NCBI GenBank assembly: GCA_030630935.1
Contig: DAOVMD010000002.1
Location: 1-26,139 of the forward strand
Length of the DNA stretch: 26,139 nt
From: Candidatus Mcinerneyibacteriota bacterium
GTDB lineage: Bacteria; AUK180; JAQVHJ01
Direction of reading: 5' to 3'
Part shown: one piece after another, positions 1 to 7,993 of the stretch
Layout: the number at the start of each line of letters is the position of its first letter
Position numbering within the stretch: position 1 is the stretch's first letter
Notes under the pieces: generated by a model
What the model saw: only the letters and a program-made list of their open reading frames with translations
What the model was told of the DNA's origin: nothing
Database searches by the model: none
Translations under genes and position numbers: made by a program

Positions 1-356
1 ATATGACATGATTGAGAATAAAAAATAATGAAAGCTAATTACAATACAGTACACTAGTATGAAAACAATGATCCCCCAAGATATCAATGCACATTTATGT
101 ACATTGTGATAAAAAGTTAATGTACGTCCCCAAAAGTTTTCTCCCGAAAACTTCAGTTTGAGTAATCAGTTTGAGTTTGCTCCTATAAACAGGAGTATCT
201 TAATAATAACGTCTCAAACCCGAACTGAAAAATCAAGATAAATCCTTTCTGTTCTCTGTTTTCAATAGCGAAGCTGTCTATTGATTCCACTTGCTAAAGA
301 ATAATCGTAGAGACGTGCCATGGCACGTCTCCATATTATGTCCCCATTGTTTGCAT
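1..356. other. Gene-free stretch with nested hairpins, downstream of the Ca2+ ATPase gene
   Basis: I see no credible coding sequence here. It holds an 8-bp hairpin (134-141 with 146-153, loop TCCC), and an 11-bp direct repeat TCAGTTTGAGT at 153-163 and 166-176. The second copy can pair imperfectly (12 of 14) with 215-228, enclosing a small stem at 180-184/191-195. A perfect 20-bp palindrome lies at 311-330. The words CTTTCTGTT (245-253) and AGCGAAGCT (267-275) recur in the same order at 24716-24739, so part of this stretch belongs to a dispersed intergenic repeat family. The minus-strand operon ends at 357, so the hairpins would lie in its 3' untranslated RNA. Confidence 0.6.
311..330. repeat. 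Perfect 20-bp palindrome
   Basis: AGACGTGCCA is followed directly by its exact reverse complement. In RNA it would form an 8-bp stem with a CATG loop. On the minus strand it begins 26 bases after the stop codon of the Ca2+ ATPase gene. No T-run follows on either strand, so it is not a standard intrinsic terminator. It could be a dispersed REP-like repeat, an operator, or an mRNA 3'-end stabiliser. The function is unknown. Confidence 0.7.
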
Positions 357-3035
357 TTACAAGAATGCCGAGAGTATTGAGATTACAATTATTACAATCC
401 AGCCTTCTAACCCAGGGAATACAGTTCCGAAGAAGTTATTTAGAGCAGGAATTAGGAGGACAGATAATTGTGCAATCACAGAGATTAGTACGGCATAGAA
501 AAGATATTTATTTCCAAAGACTCTTTGCTTAAATCCCAACTTATCTTTTCCACGAATCAGGAATACATAAAGGAGTTGTGAAAATACAATAGTTGAGAAT
601 GCGAGTGTACTGCCAAGTATAAAAGCTTCATTGATATTTTCTGTTAAAGGGTTATCAGCTCCAAGATAATAAAATCCGATTGAGAATGCTATCAATGTTC
701 CGAGAGCAATTTTAATACCTCTCTTCATCATAGAGGATAGTAATTTGCCGGAGAAGAGCTTCTCATCAGGTTTCCTTGGGTTTCCCTTCATAACATCTCT
801 TGTTGCCCTGTCAAAGCTCAAAGCAGCAGCCGGTAACCCATCTGTAAGCAAATTAATCCAGAGTATTTGAACAAGAGTAATTGGGATTAAAAAACTCTTT
901 AAAAAGAAACTTATTACTATGCTCAGAAATATTGTAAGCACTTCACCTAAGTTACAGGAAATCAGATATTGAATGAACTTCTTGATATTATCATAGATAA
1001 TTCTTCCCTCTTCAACTGCTTTGACGATTGTAGAGAAATTATCATCGAGAAGAACCATATCAGCAGCATTTATAGTTACCTCAGTTCCTGTTTTACCCAT
1101 TGCAATACCGATATCTGCATTTTTGATAGCTGGAACATCATTGATCCCATCCCCAGTCATTGCGACGATATTGCCCCTTGACTTTAAAGTATCAACAATC
1201 CTTAACTTCTGGGCAGGGGAAATTCGAGCATAAGTAGAGATATTATCAACCATTTTAAGATAACGTCCATGTGAGATTTTAGCAAATTCAGTACCTGAAA
1301 TTGAAATTTCACCAGGATCTAGAATCCCGACTTTCTTCGCAATATTCTCTGCGGTCTTGAGATGGTCTCCGGTAATCATAATAGGTGTGATGCCGGCTGC
1401 TTCACACCTTGCTATCGCTTCTTTTACATCATCTCTTGGCGGGTCTAATAATCCTAACATCCCTTGAAAAACAAGGTTTGTTTCAAGGTCAGCATAATCT
1501 TCTACCTTAAGATCATTATCATTCAGGTCCCGGAATGCAAATCCAAGAACCCTCAGTCCGTCTTTACTCATCATTAAATTTTTCTGTAGAATTAAATCAC
1601 GGTTCTTAGAATCAAGCTCTTTTATGGAACCATCAGAGTCAATAAAATGTGTACTATCTTCAATAACTCTTTCCAGAGCACCTTTAGTATATAAAAGAAT
1701 CTTCCCTTTCTCATCCTTATTAATTGTACTCATCTTCATCCTGATTGAATTGAATGGAGCACTTCCAAGTCGCTTATTTCTGGTCCTAAGTTCAGAGAAA
1801 TTAAAACCTTGATCTTCTGCAAATTTTAATAATGCCACTTCAGTCGGGTCACCGATTACGCTATCTTCAGTTATATTTGAATTATTACATAAAGCACAGT
1901 TTGTTACTAAGTTTTTAATCAGCTCCAGGTGTAATTGCTTACTCTCAGATACAGGGATGATATTATCTTTGAATCCTATGTCAATACAGGTCATCTCATT
2001 CTTGGTGATTGTACCGGTTTTATCTGAACAGATTATTGTAGCACAACCAAGAGTTTCAACTGCAGGAAGATGTCTAATTATTGCTTTGTTCTTTACCATC
2101 CTTTGAACTCCAATTGCCAACGCAATAGTGATAATTGCAGGAAGTCCTTCCGGAATAGCTGCAACTGCTAATGATACCGCTGTTAAGAATGCAAGTTTTA
2201 CTGTAGGTATAAATATGCCGTTCTCCCAGGGATACTTAAGGAATATCATTGTGATTCCAACAACTACACTTATAATTACACATACAAAAATTATGAAGTT
2301 TCCTAACTGTTTTAATTTCTTCTGGAGAGGTGTAATTGTTTCCTTCTGATCAACAATCAAGGATGCAATCTGTCCAATCTCCGTATCTTGGCCTGTCTCA
2401 GTTATGATGCCATATCCTTCACCATCTAAAATTAATGTATTCATATAAACCATGTTTATCCTATCCGCAACCTGAGCATCTTCTGTAATAGGTTCGATAT
2501 TTTTATAGACCGGGAGAGATTCTCCTGTTAACATTGATTCATTAACTGATAAATTACGCAGCTTAAATAATCTCGCATCAGCAGGAACCTTATCACCAGC
2601 TTCTAAAAAAATTACATCTCCTGGTACAATAAGTGAAGAATCAATAAGTTGTAACTCACCATCACGAATAATCTTCGCTTTTAATTTTAAATGTTTCTTT
2701 AAAGACTCTAGTGATGTTTCTGCTTTATTCTCCTGAATAAAACCAAGTGTCGCATTAAATATGACAATTATTAGAATTATGATCCAATCGAAATCCTCCG
2801 GACCTTCCTTGAAAATAAATGAGAGAACTGCAGCTGCTAAAAGAATTAAAACCATGACCTCTTTAAATTGAGATAAAAGTATCTGAAATGCAGATCGTCT
2901 TCGCCCCTTCTTAAAAACATTTTTCCCGAATTGTGCTAAATTCTTCAATGCTTGTGCGGAAGAGAGACCTGTTTCTTTATTTGATTTAAATTCCTTAAAA
3001 ATTTCAGATGTTTCTTCTTTGTAAAATTTGCTCAT
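357..3035 (-). CDS. P2A-type calcium-transporting P-type ATPase
   Basis: This 892-residue membrane pump most likely exports Ca2+ from the cytoplasm at the cost of ATP. The family landmarks are in order: an N-terminal cation-ATPase domain (residues 1-75), the actuator motif TGES (170-173), PEGLPA in M4 (295-300, ligand E296), the phosphorylation site DKTGT (D338), KGA in the nucleotide domain (451-453), TGDH (555-558) and TGDGIND (627-633). M5 has N695 and E698, and M6 has N728, T731 and D732, matching the SERCA calcium ligands. The M8 position equivalent to SERCA E908 appears to be Q820, as in plasma-membrane Ca2+ pumps, so one ion per cycle is plausible (inference by eye alignment). The gene is full length. 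It starts one base after the rsmB stop, with AAGGAAG as ribosome binding site inside the end of rsmB, so it is the last gene of a four-gene operon. Confidence 0.93.
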   Translation of the reverse strand: MSKFYKEETSEIFKEFKSNKETGLSSAQALKNLAQFGKNVFKKGRRRSAFQILLSQFKEVMVLILLAAAVLSFIFKEGPEDFDWIIILIIVIFNATLGFIQENKAETSLESLKKHLKLKAKIIRDGELQLIDSSLIVPGDVIFLEAGDKVPADARLFKLRNLSVNESMLTGESLPVYKNIEPITEDAQVADRINMVYMNTLILDGEGYGIITETGQDTEIGQIASLIVDQKETITPLQKKLKQLGNFIIFVCVIISVVVGITMIFLKYPWENGIFIPTVKLAFLTAVSLAVAAIPEGLPAIITIALAIGVQRMVKNKAIIRHLPAVETLGCATIICSDKTGTITKNEMTCIDIGFKDNIIPVSESKQLHLELIKNLVTNCALCNNSNITEDSVIGDPTEVALLKFAEDQGFNFSELRTRNKRLGSAPFNSIRMKMSTINKDEKGKILLYTKGALERVIEDSTHFIDSDGSIKELDSKNRDLILQKNLMMSKDGLRVLGFAFRDLNDNDLKVEDYADLETNLVFQGMLGLLDPPRDDVKEAIARCEAAGITPIMITGDHLKTAENIAKKVGILDPGEISISGTEFAKISHGRYLKMVDNISTYARISPAQKLRIVDTLKSRGNIVAMTGDGINDVPAIKNADIGIAMGKTGTEVTINAADMVLLDDNFSTIVKAVEEGRIIYDNIKKFIQYLISCNLGEVLTIFLSIVISFFLKSFLIPITLVQILWINLLTDGLPAAALSFDRATRDVMKGNPRKPDEKLFSGKLLSSMMKRGIKIALGTLIAFSIGFYYLGADNPLTENINEAFILGSTLAFSTIVFSQLLYVFLIRGKDKLGFKQRVFGNKYLFYAVLISVIAQLSVLLIPALNNFFGTVFPGLEGWIVIIVISILSAFL

Positions 3036-3036
3036 A

Positions 3037-4380
3037 TTACTTCCTTGTTTTTATTAGTTTCACTAGAAAAAAACCAGTCTTCTGAATAGAAAACGGGAGA
3101 ATCTTTAATTTATTATCATTATAATAATCTTTAAATAGTTCAGGTATATAATCACTGATATCACCTGTTTTAAATTTATCTGTTAAGTTTAAAAAGGTTG
3201 TTATAACATTATCAGTCTCATCATCTTCAACTGAACAGGTTACATAAAAGATATTCCCACCCTCTCTACATAATTCCCCGGCTGCAGTTAGTAATTTTAA
3301 TTGCATTTTGGAGATATCTGCAATATCAGCTGAAGTTCGTTTCCAACGGATATCAGGTTTCGAAGAAACGACTCCAAGATTGGAGCATGGAGCGTCAAGT
3401 AAAATCGTATCAAAGTTTTTTGATAGATCAGAAGGTAAAGTTAAAGCATCAGAATTATAAAGACCTATATTAAATATTTCCCAGTTAATAAAATTCTCTT
3501 TCATCTCAGAAAATCTATCAACATTAATGTCATTTGCAATACCCGAGACCGAATCTCTTATCTTCTCATAAATAATTTGAGTTTTTAAGCCTGGAGCAGC
3601 ACAAATATCAGCATAATTTCCTTGAATACCTTCCGCAAAAATTTTGCCTATTAAGATTGAAGTTTCATCTTGAATTATAAAGTCTCCACTCCGCCATTCT
3701 TTTGAATCAATTACTTTTTGGATACCTGAGGGTAGTTTGAAAACTTTCTCTAAATAATCTAATTCCTCAAATTTAATTTCATTCTTTATCAGAAAACTCT
3801 TTAAAGACTCTGCAGAGCTCTTTAATAAGTTGGGTCTAATAAAATGAGGGTAATCGAGTTGATTAAATTTACAGTAGTTCTCAGTGTTCTCAATTCCAAA
3901 TTCCTCTATCCATCGCTTTATAAGCCAAAGCGGGTGTGAATATAAAATTGAAATCCGCTCTGCTCCTTCTAAATTTTTAAGGTTGTTTAACCATTCATGA
4001 TTCCTGCCGGATTCTCTTTCAATTTTCCGTAATACTGCATTTACCAGGTTTGCAAATCCGGAAAACTTTGAATGCTTAATGATTTCAACCGTATCATTTA
4101 AAATGGAATATGACGGTGTTTGATCCATGAAAAATAATTGATACATTGCAGTAATTAAGTTAGATTCTACAAATCCCGGAATTTTCTTTTTGTTATCGAG
4201 GAATTTATTTAAATGCCATTTCAGAAGAAGATAATTACATAGTGACCCCATAACTAATTTTGAAAAGTATCTTCTATCTTTAGGATCACTTAGCAATGTA
4301 ATTGATTTATTTAAATTCGGTTTATTCTCCGTGTAAAAAAACTTTGTTAAGAAATCAGCCGAAGAAAATCTTGCTTTCAT
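3037..4380 (-). CDS. rsmB: 16S rRNA cytosine-C5 methyltransferase, RsmB/Sun family
   Basis: A 447-residue SAM-dependent methyltransferase of the NOL1/NOP2/Sun family, expected to methylate C967 of 16S rRNA. The N-terminal ~140 residues are helical and NusB-like, the usual RNA-binding module of RsmB. The catalytic domain has the SAM-binding motif AAPGLKT (261-267; the common form is AAPGGKT), motif IV DAPCS (329-333, C332) and motif VI YVTCS (379-383). In the family C382 is the nucleophile that attacks the base and C332 helps release the product. Length is close to E. coli RsmB (429). Its ATG overlaps the stop of the upstream MFS gene as ATGA, which implies translational coupling. The specific target base is inferred from the family, because related Sun-family enzymes methylate other cytosines. 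Confidence 0.9.
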   Translation of the reverse strand: MKARFSSADFLTKFFYTENKPNLNKSITLLSDPKDRRYFSKLVMGSLCNYLLLKWHLNKFLDNKKKIPGFVESNLITAMYQLFFMDQTPSYSILNDTVEIIKHSKFSGFANLVNAVLRKIERESGRNHEWLNNLKNLEGAERISILYSHPLWLIKRWIEEFGIENTENYCKFNQLDYPHFIRPNLLKSSAESLKSFLIKNEIKFEELDYLEKVFKLPSGIQKVIDSKEWRSGDFIIQDETSILIGKIFAEGIQGNYADICAAPGLKTQIIYEKIRDSVSGIANDINVDRFSEMKENFINWEIFNIGLYNSDALTLPSDLSKNFDTILLDAPCSNLGVVSSKPDIRWKRTSADIADISKMQLKLLTAAGELCREGGNIFYVTCSVEDDETDNVITTFLNLTDKFKTGDISDYIPELFKDYYNDNKLKILPFSIQKTGFFLVKLIKTRK

Positions 4381-5672
4381 TTCACCTCTTTATAATTAGT
4401 TAAAGTTCTTCCAATAAAAAATGCGGCGATACTAAATAAAAAGGATAACATAAAAAGTAATTTAAATGAAAAGCCGGAGATAAAACCTCCTAATAATGGA
4501 AGAAGCATTATTGGTGTTACTAAAGAATTCATGAACCCAAGATAAATTGGACGAGAATCATCGGGAGCCAGGTCGAGTAAATAATTAAAATACCCCATCC
4601 TGTCACTGAAAAGGGTTACAATTATCAATACCGCGCTTAAGCTGAATAAAACTTGAGAGATATTCAACCCCCAAAGATTTCCAATGGTCAAATTCGGAGA
4701 GAAAAAAATCAGGATTAATATTCCAAAAATTAGGGTGAATAAAAGAGCAGTGTTTAGAAGCACTGTTTTATTGCCAAACTTCTTTGAAACTTTTTGCCAG
4801 ATAAAATTTGATAGTATTCCTAAAACTGATGCAATTGCAAGGTAAATCCCGGTATCACTTTTTTCAATTTGTAATTTCTCAATTCCGAATGGAATGATAA
4901 AAGGAATTGACATCAATCCAAAACCTGTACAAATTCGATAGATATAAAAACGGATAAAATTATTATCTTTTGAAAGTCTTTTTATTGAATGCAAAAAGAA
5001 ATCCCTTGAAGTTTCATGATTGTGATTCAATTCTGATGGGGGTTCTTTAACGAAGAAAAAAGCAATTAAAGCAAGCGTAGTAAATATTGCTGAAATAAAA
5101 AAAAGTATACAGAAATTATTTGGGAATTTAATCGATGAGTTGGTGCTTAAAATGAATTTAACTAAGAAACCTGCGATAAATGCTACAGCTCCCCCAAGTA
5201 TGAATCTCATTGCAAAAAATACGCTCCTTTTTTCATAAGTGATGCTCTTAGCAACAATATCCATGAAAGGAATTCCTCCTAAACCTCCTGTTCCATATGC
5301 AATGAAAAGGAATAGAAAAAAAACACTTGATACGAGTATGCCAGGACCTTTACCAATGAAACAAACAGTTATAGTAATTGAAACCCATGCTCCTATTCTG
5401 ATAAATGCAGCTAATTTGTAGAGCGGCATTTTATATTGATGACTGGATGCCCATCTGGTAAAGAAAACCTGTGGTAAAAACCAACCTGATGCAATTATTG
5501 CGGCTGCAACACCAACCAAAATCTTTGAGTCTGTTAATATAAGGATGAAAACTGGCATAACGAAATGCCTATCCCGGAAAGCTTCAGAAAAATGAAAAAA
5601 AATGCCATTTAGAACACCAAGAGTAAAATTCCTTTTTGAAAATTCAGCTGAGGAGCTGTTCTGTGGTTCCAA
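4377..5672 (-). CDS. MFS transporter, substrate unknown
   Basis: A 431-residue very hydrophobic protein with about 12 predicted membrane segments, arranged as two six-helix halves around a charged middle loop near residues 210-235. The general fold and the early basic loop after helix 2 fit the major facilitator superfamily. I cannot assign a substrate: it resembles the broad MFS_1 class without a diagnostic signature. The frame opens with a TTG codon at 5672-5670 (residues L/M-E-P-Q). Only a weak purine-rich AAAGAGAAAAG lies upstream, so the true start is uncertain by a few codons. The gene starts 44 bases after the TPR gene and overlaps rsmB by four bases, so it probably belongs to the same transcript. 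No promoter of the strong local type is visible in the 44-base gap. Confidence 0.8.
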   Translation of the reverse strand: MEPQNSSSAEFSKRNFTLGVLNGIFFHFSEAFRDRHFVMPVFILILTDSKILVGVAAAIIASGWFLPQVFFTRWASSHQYKMPLYKLAAFIRIGAWVSITITVCFIGKGPGILVSSVFFLFLFIAYGTGGLGGIPFMDIVAKSITYEKRSVFFAMRFILGGAVAFIAGFLVKFILSTNSSIKFPNNFCILFFISAIFTTLALIAFFFVKEPPSELNHNHETSRDFFLHSIKRLSKDNNFIRFYIYRICTGFGLMSIPFIIPFGIEKLQIEKSDTGIYLAIASVLGILSNFIWQKVSKKFGNKTVLLNTALLFTLIFGILILIFFSPNLTIGNLWGLNISQVLFSLSAVLIIVTLFSDRMGYFNYLLDLAPDDSRPIYLGFMNSLVTPIMLLPLLGGFISGFSFKLLFMLSFLFSIAAFFIGRTLTNYKEVK

Positions 5673-5716
5673 TATCTTTTCTCTTTCTAATATTGTATGA
5701 ATCTTGTTTTAAAAGA

Positions 5717-6463
5717 TTATTTTAGTGACAGTTTATTATAAAGTAATCGTGATTTTCTCTTGTCTATTTTTGCCTGGATTGGATCTGAGGGATTCTCCTC
5801 ATTAAGTACTTTCTTTAATTCAATTTTTGCCTTCTCATCCTGCTTAAGTTCAATATATGTCAAAGCTAATTCATAATGAGTTAGAGTATCATTAGGTTTT
5901 AACTTTATTGCAATTAGCAATTCCTTAACTGACTTCTCTTTGGATCCACCTTTGAATCCTGGAATCTTTCTGTATAGAACTCCAAGAACATGATGAGCAC
6001 CATTATGGTTAGGATTTAACTCCACAGTTTTTTTCATCATTTTTTTAATCGGATCTATAAGAAATAATGATTTTAAAACTCCCTTTGTATTACCTATCAT
6101 ACCCATCGATACTCCTGACCAGTAATAAACATCAGGATTTTTGGGTTCCTTGGCAATTCCTTTTTCTGCCCATTCCTGAGCTGTTTCAAATAAGGTGACT
6201 TTCTTGCTCTTCTCTTTTGCCAATTTACCTTTCCAATAATGATACCTTGAAATCCGCCAATAAACTTCACCGTCATTTGGATTCGACTTAAGAAGTTCAT
6301 TTAATTTAGTGTAATATAACTCAAGGTTATCCCCTTCATCACGGGAGAAATATAAAGCATCTATTTCTTTAAAAGGGTCAACCTTTTCAGGTTCGTCACC
6401 AGCAAAAATTAAAACTGGAAATAAGAAAATAAAAAGTAATGAAATAACTAGAATCTTTCGCAT
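5717..6463 (-). CDS. Exported TPR-repeat protein (TatT/RMD-like)
   Basis: A 248-residue protein with a clear Sec signal peptide: positive MRK, a hydrophobic core to residue 20, and cleavage likely after A21 (IFA-GD). The mature part is helical with tetratricopeptide-like repeats, recognisable by spaced A/G-Y-W-x-G and P-N-x-x patterns around residues 55-90, 95-150 and 155-225 (for example LNPNHNGAHHVLGVLY). The middle, with GNTKGVLKS and a long gap between repeats, recalls TRAP-associated TatT/RMD-type TPR proteins, but no TRAP transporter genes are here. It is probably a periplasmic protein-binding scaffold; the partner is unknown. The ribosome binding site GGAGG is excellent. It is the first gene of the minus-strand operon, driven by the promoter at 6486-6514. 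Confidence 0.82.
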   Translation of the reverse strand: MRKILVISLLFIFLFPVLIFAGDEPEKVDPFKEIDALYFSRDEGDNLELYYTKLNELLKSNPNDGEVYWRISRYHYWKGKLAKEKSKKVTLFETAQEWAEKGIAKEPKNPDVYYWSGVSMGMIGNTKGVLKSLFLIDPIKKMMKKTVELNPNHNGAHHVLGVLYRKIPGFKGGSKEKSVKELLIAIKLKPNDTLTHYELALTYIELKQDEKAKIELKKVLNEENPSDPIQAKIDKRKSRLLYNKLSLK

Positions 6464-6485
6464 CTTATATCCTCCTTTTTTAAAA

Positions 6486-6514
6486 ATTATAGCATATTAA
6501 AGTTGAAAAGTCAA
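6486..6514 (-). promoter_or_regulatory. Sigma70-type promoter for the TPR-MFS-rsmB-ATPase operon
   Basis: On the minus strand TTGACT (6514-6509) is followed after exactly 17 bp by TATAAT (6491-6486), with an extended -10 TATGC directly before it. The start of transcription would lie near 6479, just ahead of the GGAGG of the TPR gene. Its -35 box abuts the -35 box of the divergent folD promoter with no base between. Confidence 0.85.
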
Positions 6515-6531
6515 TTTTTTTATGATATAAT
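6503..6531 (+). promoter_or_regulatory. Sigma70-type promoter for the folD-mocA-xdhC operon
   Basis: TTGAAA (6503-6508), a 17-bp spacer and TATAAT (6526-6531), with extended -10 TATGA. Transcription would begin near 6538, leaving a very short leader with the ribosome binding site AAGGTG at 6539-6544. The 16-base -10 region at 6519-6534 is identical to that of the SLBB gene promoter (25431-25446). Confidence 0.85.
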
Positions 6532-6549
6532 AAGCAAAAAGGTGAACAA

Positions 6550-7398
6550 ATGGAATCACAAATTATTAAAGGTAAAGCAATTGCAAAGGAAATTCGTCTT
6601 AAATTAAAGAAAGAATTCGATATGTTCTTAGAGAATAACATAACTCTTAAGGTTGCTGTAATTTATTTCGGGAGCGATCCTTCCGCAGAAAGCTACATTA
6701 AATCAAAGGAAAAGACATTTTCAAAAGTAGGGGTGGAGATTGAGAAATTTAATTTCGATTTGGATGTGGAGTTTACTGATGTGAAAGATAAAATCGAACT
6801 ACTGAATAACAATGATGATTTTGTCGGTATCATGATTGAAATGCCAATACCTGAACATATTGATAAATTTAAATTATTTAATCTATTAAACCCGGGAAAG
6901 GATATTGATTGCTTGACTCCATTTAATTACGGCAAACTTTTTTTAAATGACGAAATTGTAGTACCTGCTACTGCGGCTGCGGTCCTTGAAATTTTGAAGC
7001 AGACAGGGATTGAAATTAAAGGCAAGAATATTACAATAATTGGTAGATCCAATATCGTCGGGAAGCCTCTTGCAATTCTATTAATTAAAGAACATGCAAC
7101 GATTACAGTTTGTCATACAAAAACTAAGAATGTGAAAGAGCATTCAAGAAATGCTGATATCCTGATTACATCTGCAGGAAAAGCAAACCTGGTAAACTCA
7201 GACTACATTACAGCGAATTCAATTGTTATCGATGTCGGGATCAATTTTTTTGAAGGTAAACTCTGTGGTGATGTAAATTATAACGATGTTCTTAATAAGG
7301 TGAAAATGATTACTCCGGTTCCCGGGGGAGTTGGTCCTGTTACTTCGGCTTGCCTTCTGAAAAACCTTCTAAATCTTTTAAAGGATAAGATGAAATGA
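6550..7398 (+). CDS. folD: FolD-like methylene-tetrahydrofolate dehydrogenase/cyclohydrolase, divergent
   Basis: A 282-residue two-domain protein of the FolD family, which interconverts methylene-, methenyl- and 10-formyl-tetrahydrofolate. Conserved features are Y49 and K53 (human Y52/K56), D120 (human D125), GRSNIVGKP (165-173) and TVCH for the NAD(P) domain, and TPVPGGVGPVT (255-265). Two active-site parts are altered. The usual QLPLP is EMPIP, so the catalytic-site glutamine is E97, and the usual PCTP loop is PATA (139-142). The strongly conserved glycine after D120 is cysteine. It may still be an active FolD, or a specialised paralogue. The operon overlap (ATGA) with a MocA-like gene, followed by xdhC, suggests a link to purine or molybdenum-hydroxylase metabolism (inference). 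The start follows AAGGTG and a strong promoter. Confidence 0.85.
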   Translation: MESQIIKGKAIAKEIRLKLKKEFDMFLENNITLKVAVIYFGSDPSAESYIKSKEKTFSKVGVEIEKFNFDLDVEFTDVKDKIELLNNNDDFVGIMIEMPIPEHIDKFKLFNLLNPGKDIDCLTPFNYGKLFLNDEIVVPATAAAVLEILKQTGIEIKGKNITIIGRSNIVGKPLAILLIKEHATITVCHTKTKNVKEHSRNADILITSAGKANLVNSDYITANSIVIDVGINFFEGKLCGDVNYNDVLNKVKMITPVPGGVGPVTSACLLKNLLNLLKDKMK

Positions 7399-7982
7399 AA
7401 AATAACCTCTCTGCAATTATTCTCTCTGCAGGAGAATCATCGAGAATGGGCTCACCAAAAGCACTTTTGAAAATTGGTGAAACAACATTCCTCGAGAAAA
7501 TCTATAAGAATCTACTTATATGTCACTTTCATGAAATAATCGTTCTTCTTGGAAAAGATAATGATAAGATAAAATTAAAATTTGAGAAACTACTGGTTAA
7601 GTTTATTGTAAATGAGTCATATAAACAAGGCCAGTTATCTTCAATTATTAAAGCTTTAGATTCTGTGAAAGAAGAATCTGAAGGTATATTTCTAACCCTC
7701 GTTGATATGCCACTGGTTCAAAGTGAGACAATGAAAATCTTGATTGAGGAATGGAATTCAAATAAAGATAAAATAATAATCCCAGAATATGAAAATAGGG
7801 GAGGTCATCCTGTTATCTTTCCTAAAAAGTTTTTCCCGGAACTTAGAGCTGCTCCACTCGAGGAAGGTGCAAGGTTTGTAGTTTATAATAATAAAGATAA
7901 AGTAATCAGAGTCCCTGTTAAGGATATCGGAATTAGAAAAGATTTTGATTATCCTAAAGACCTCGATGAATTAGATTTGTAA
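7395..7982 (+). CDS. mocA: MocA-like molybdenum cofactor cytidylyltransferase
   Basis: A 195-residue MobA-like nucleotidyltransferase. The N-terminal signature LSAGESSRMGSPKALL (10-25) is the NTP-binding loop, D104 in LVDMPLV is the expected metal-binding aspartate, and RGGHPV (135-140) followed by EEGAR and DFDYPKDL (183-190) is the pattern of MocA/YgfJ-type enzymes rather than MobA or GlmU. The family transfers CMP from CTP to molybdopterin for xanthine-dehydrogenase-family enzymes. Length is normal. It overlaps folD by four bases and is followed 11 bases later by xdhC, its usual functional neighbour, which strengthens the call. The exact nucleotide (CMP against GMP) is inferred from family and context. 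Confidence 0.85.
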   Translation: MKNNLSAIILSAGESSRMGSPKALLKIGETTFLEKIYKNLLICHFHEIIVLLGKDNDKIKLKFEKLLVKFIVNESYKQGQLSSIIKALDSVKEESEGIFLTLVDMPLVQSETMKILIEEWNSNKDKIIIPEYENRGGHPVIFPKKFFPELRAAPLEEGARFVVYNNKDKVIRVPVKDIGIRKDFDYPKDLDELDL

Positions 7983-7993
7983 AGGATATAATT

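Noticed and set aside
969-2349. Several plus-strand open frames opposite the Ca2+ ATPase gene
   Set aside because: They are shadows of a long, well-conserved gene on the other strand and have no ribosome binding sites or recognisable motifs.
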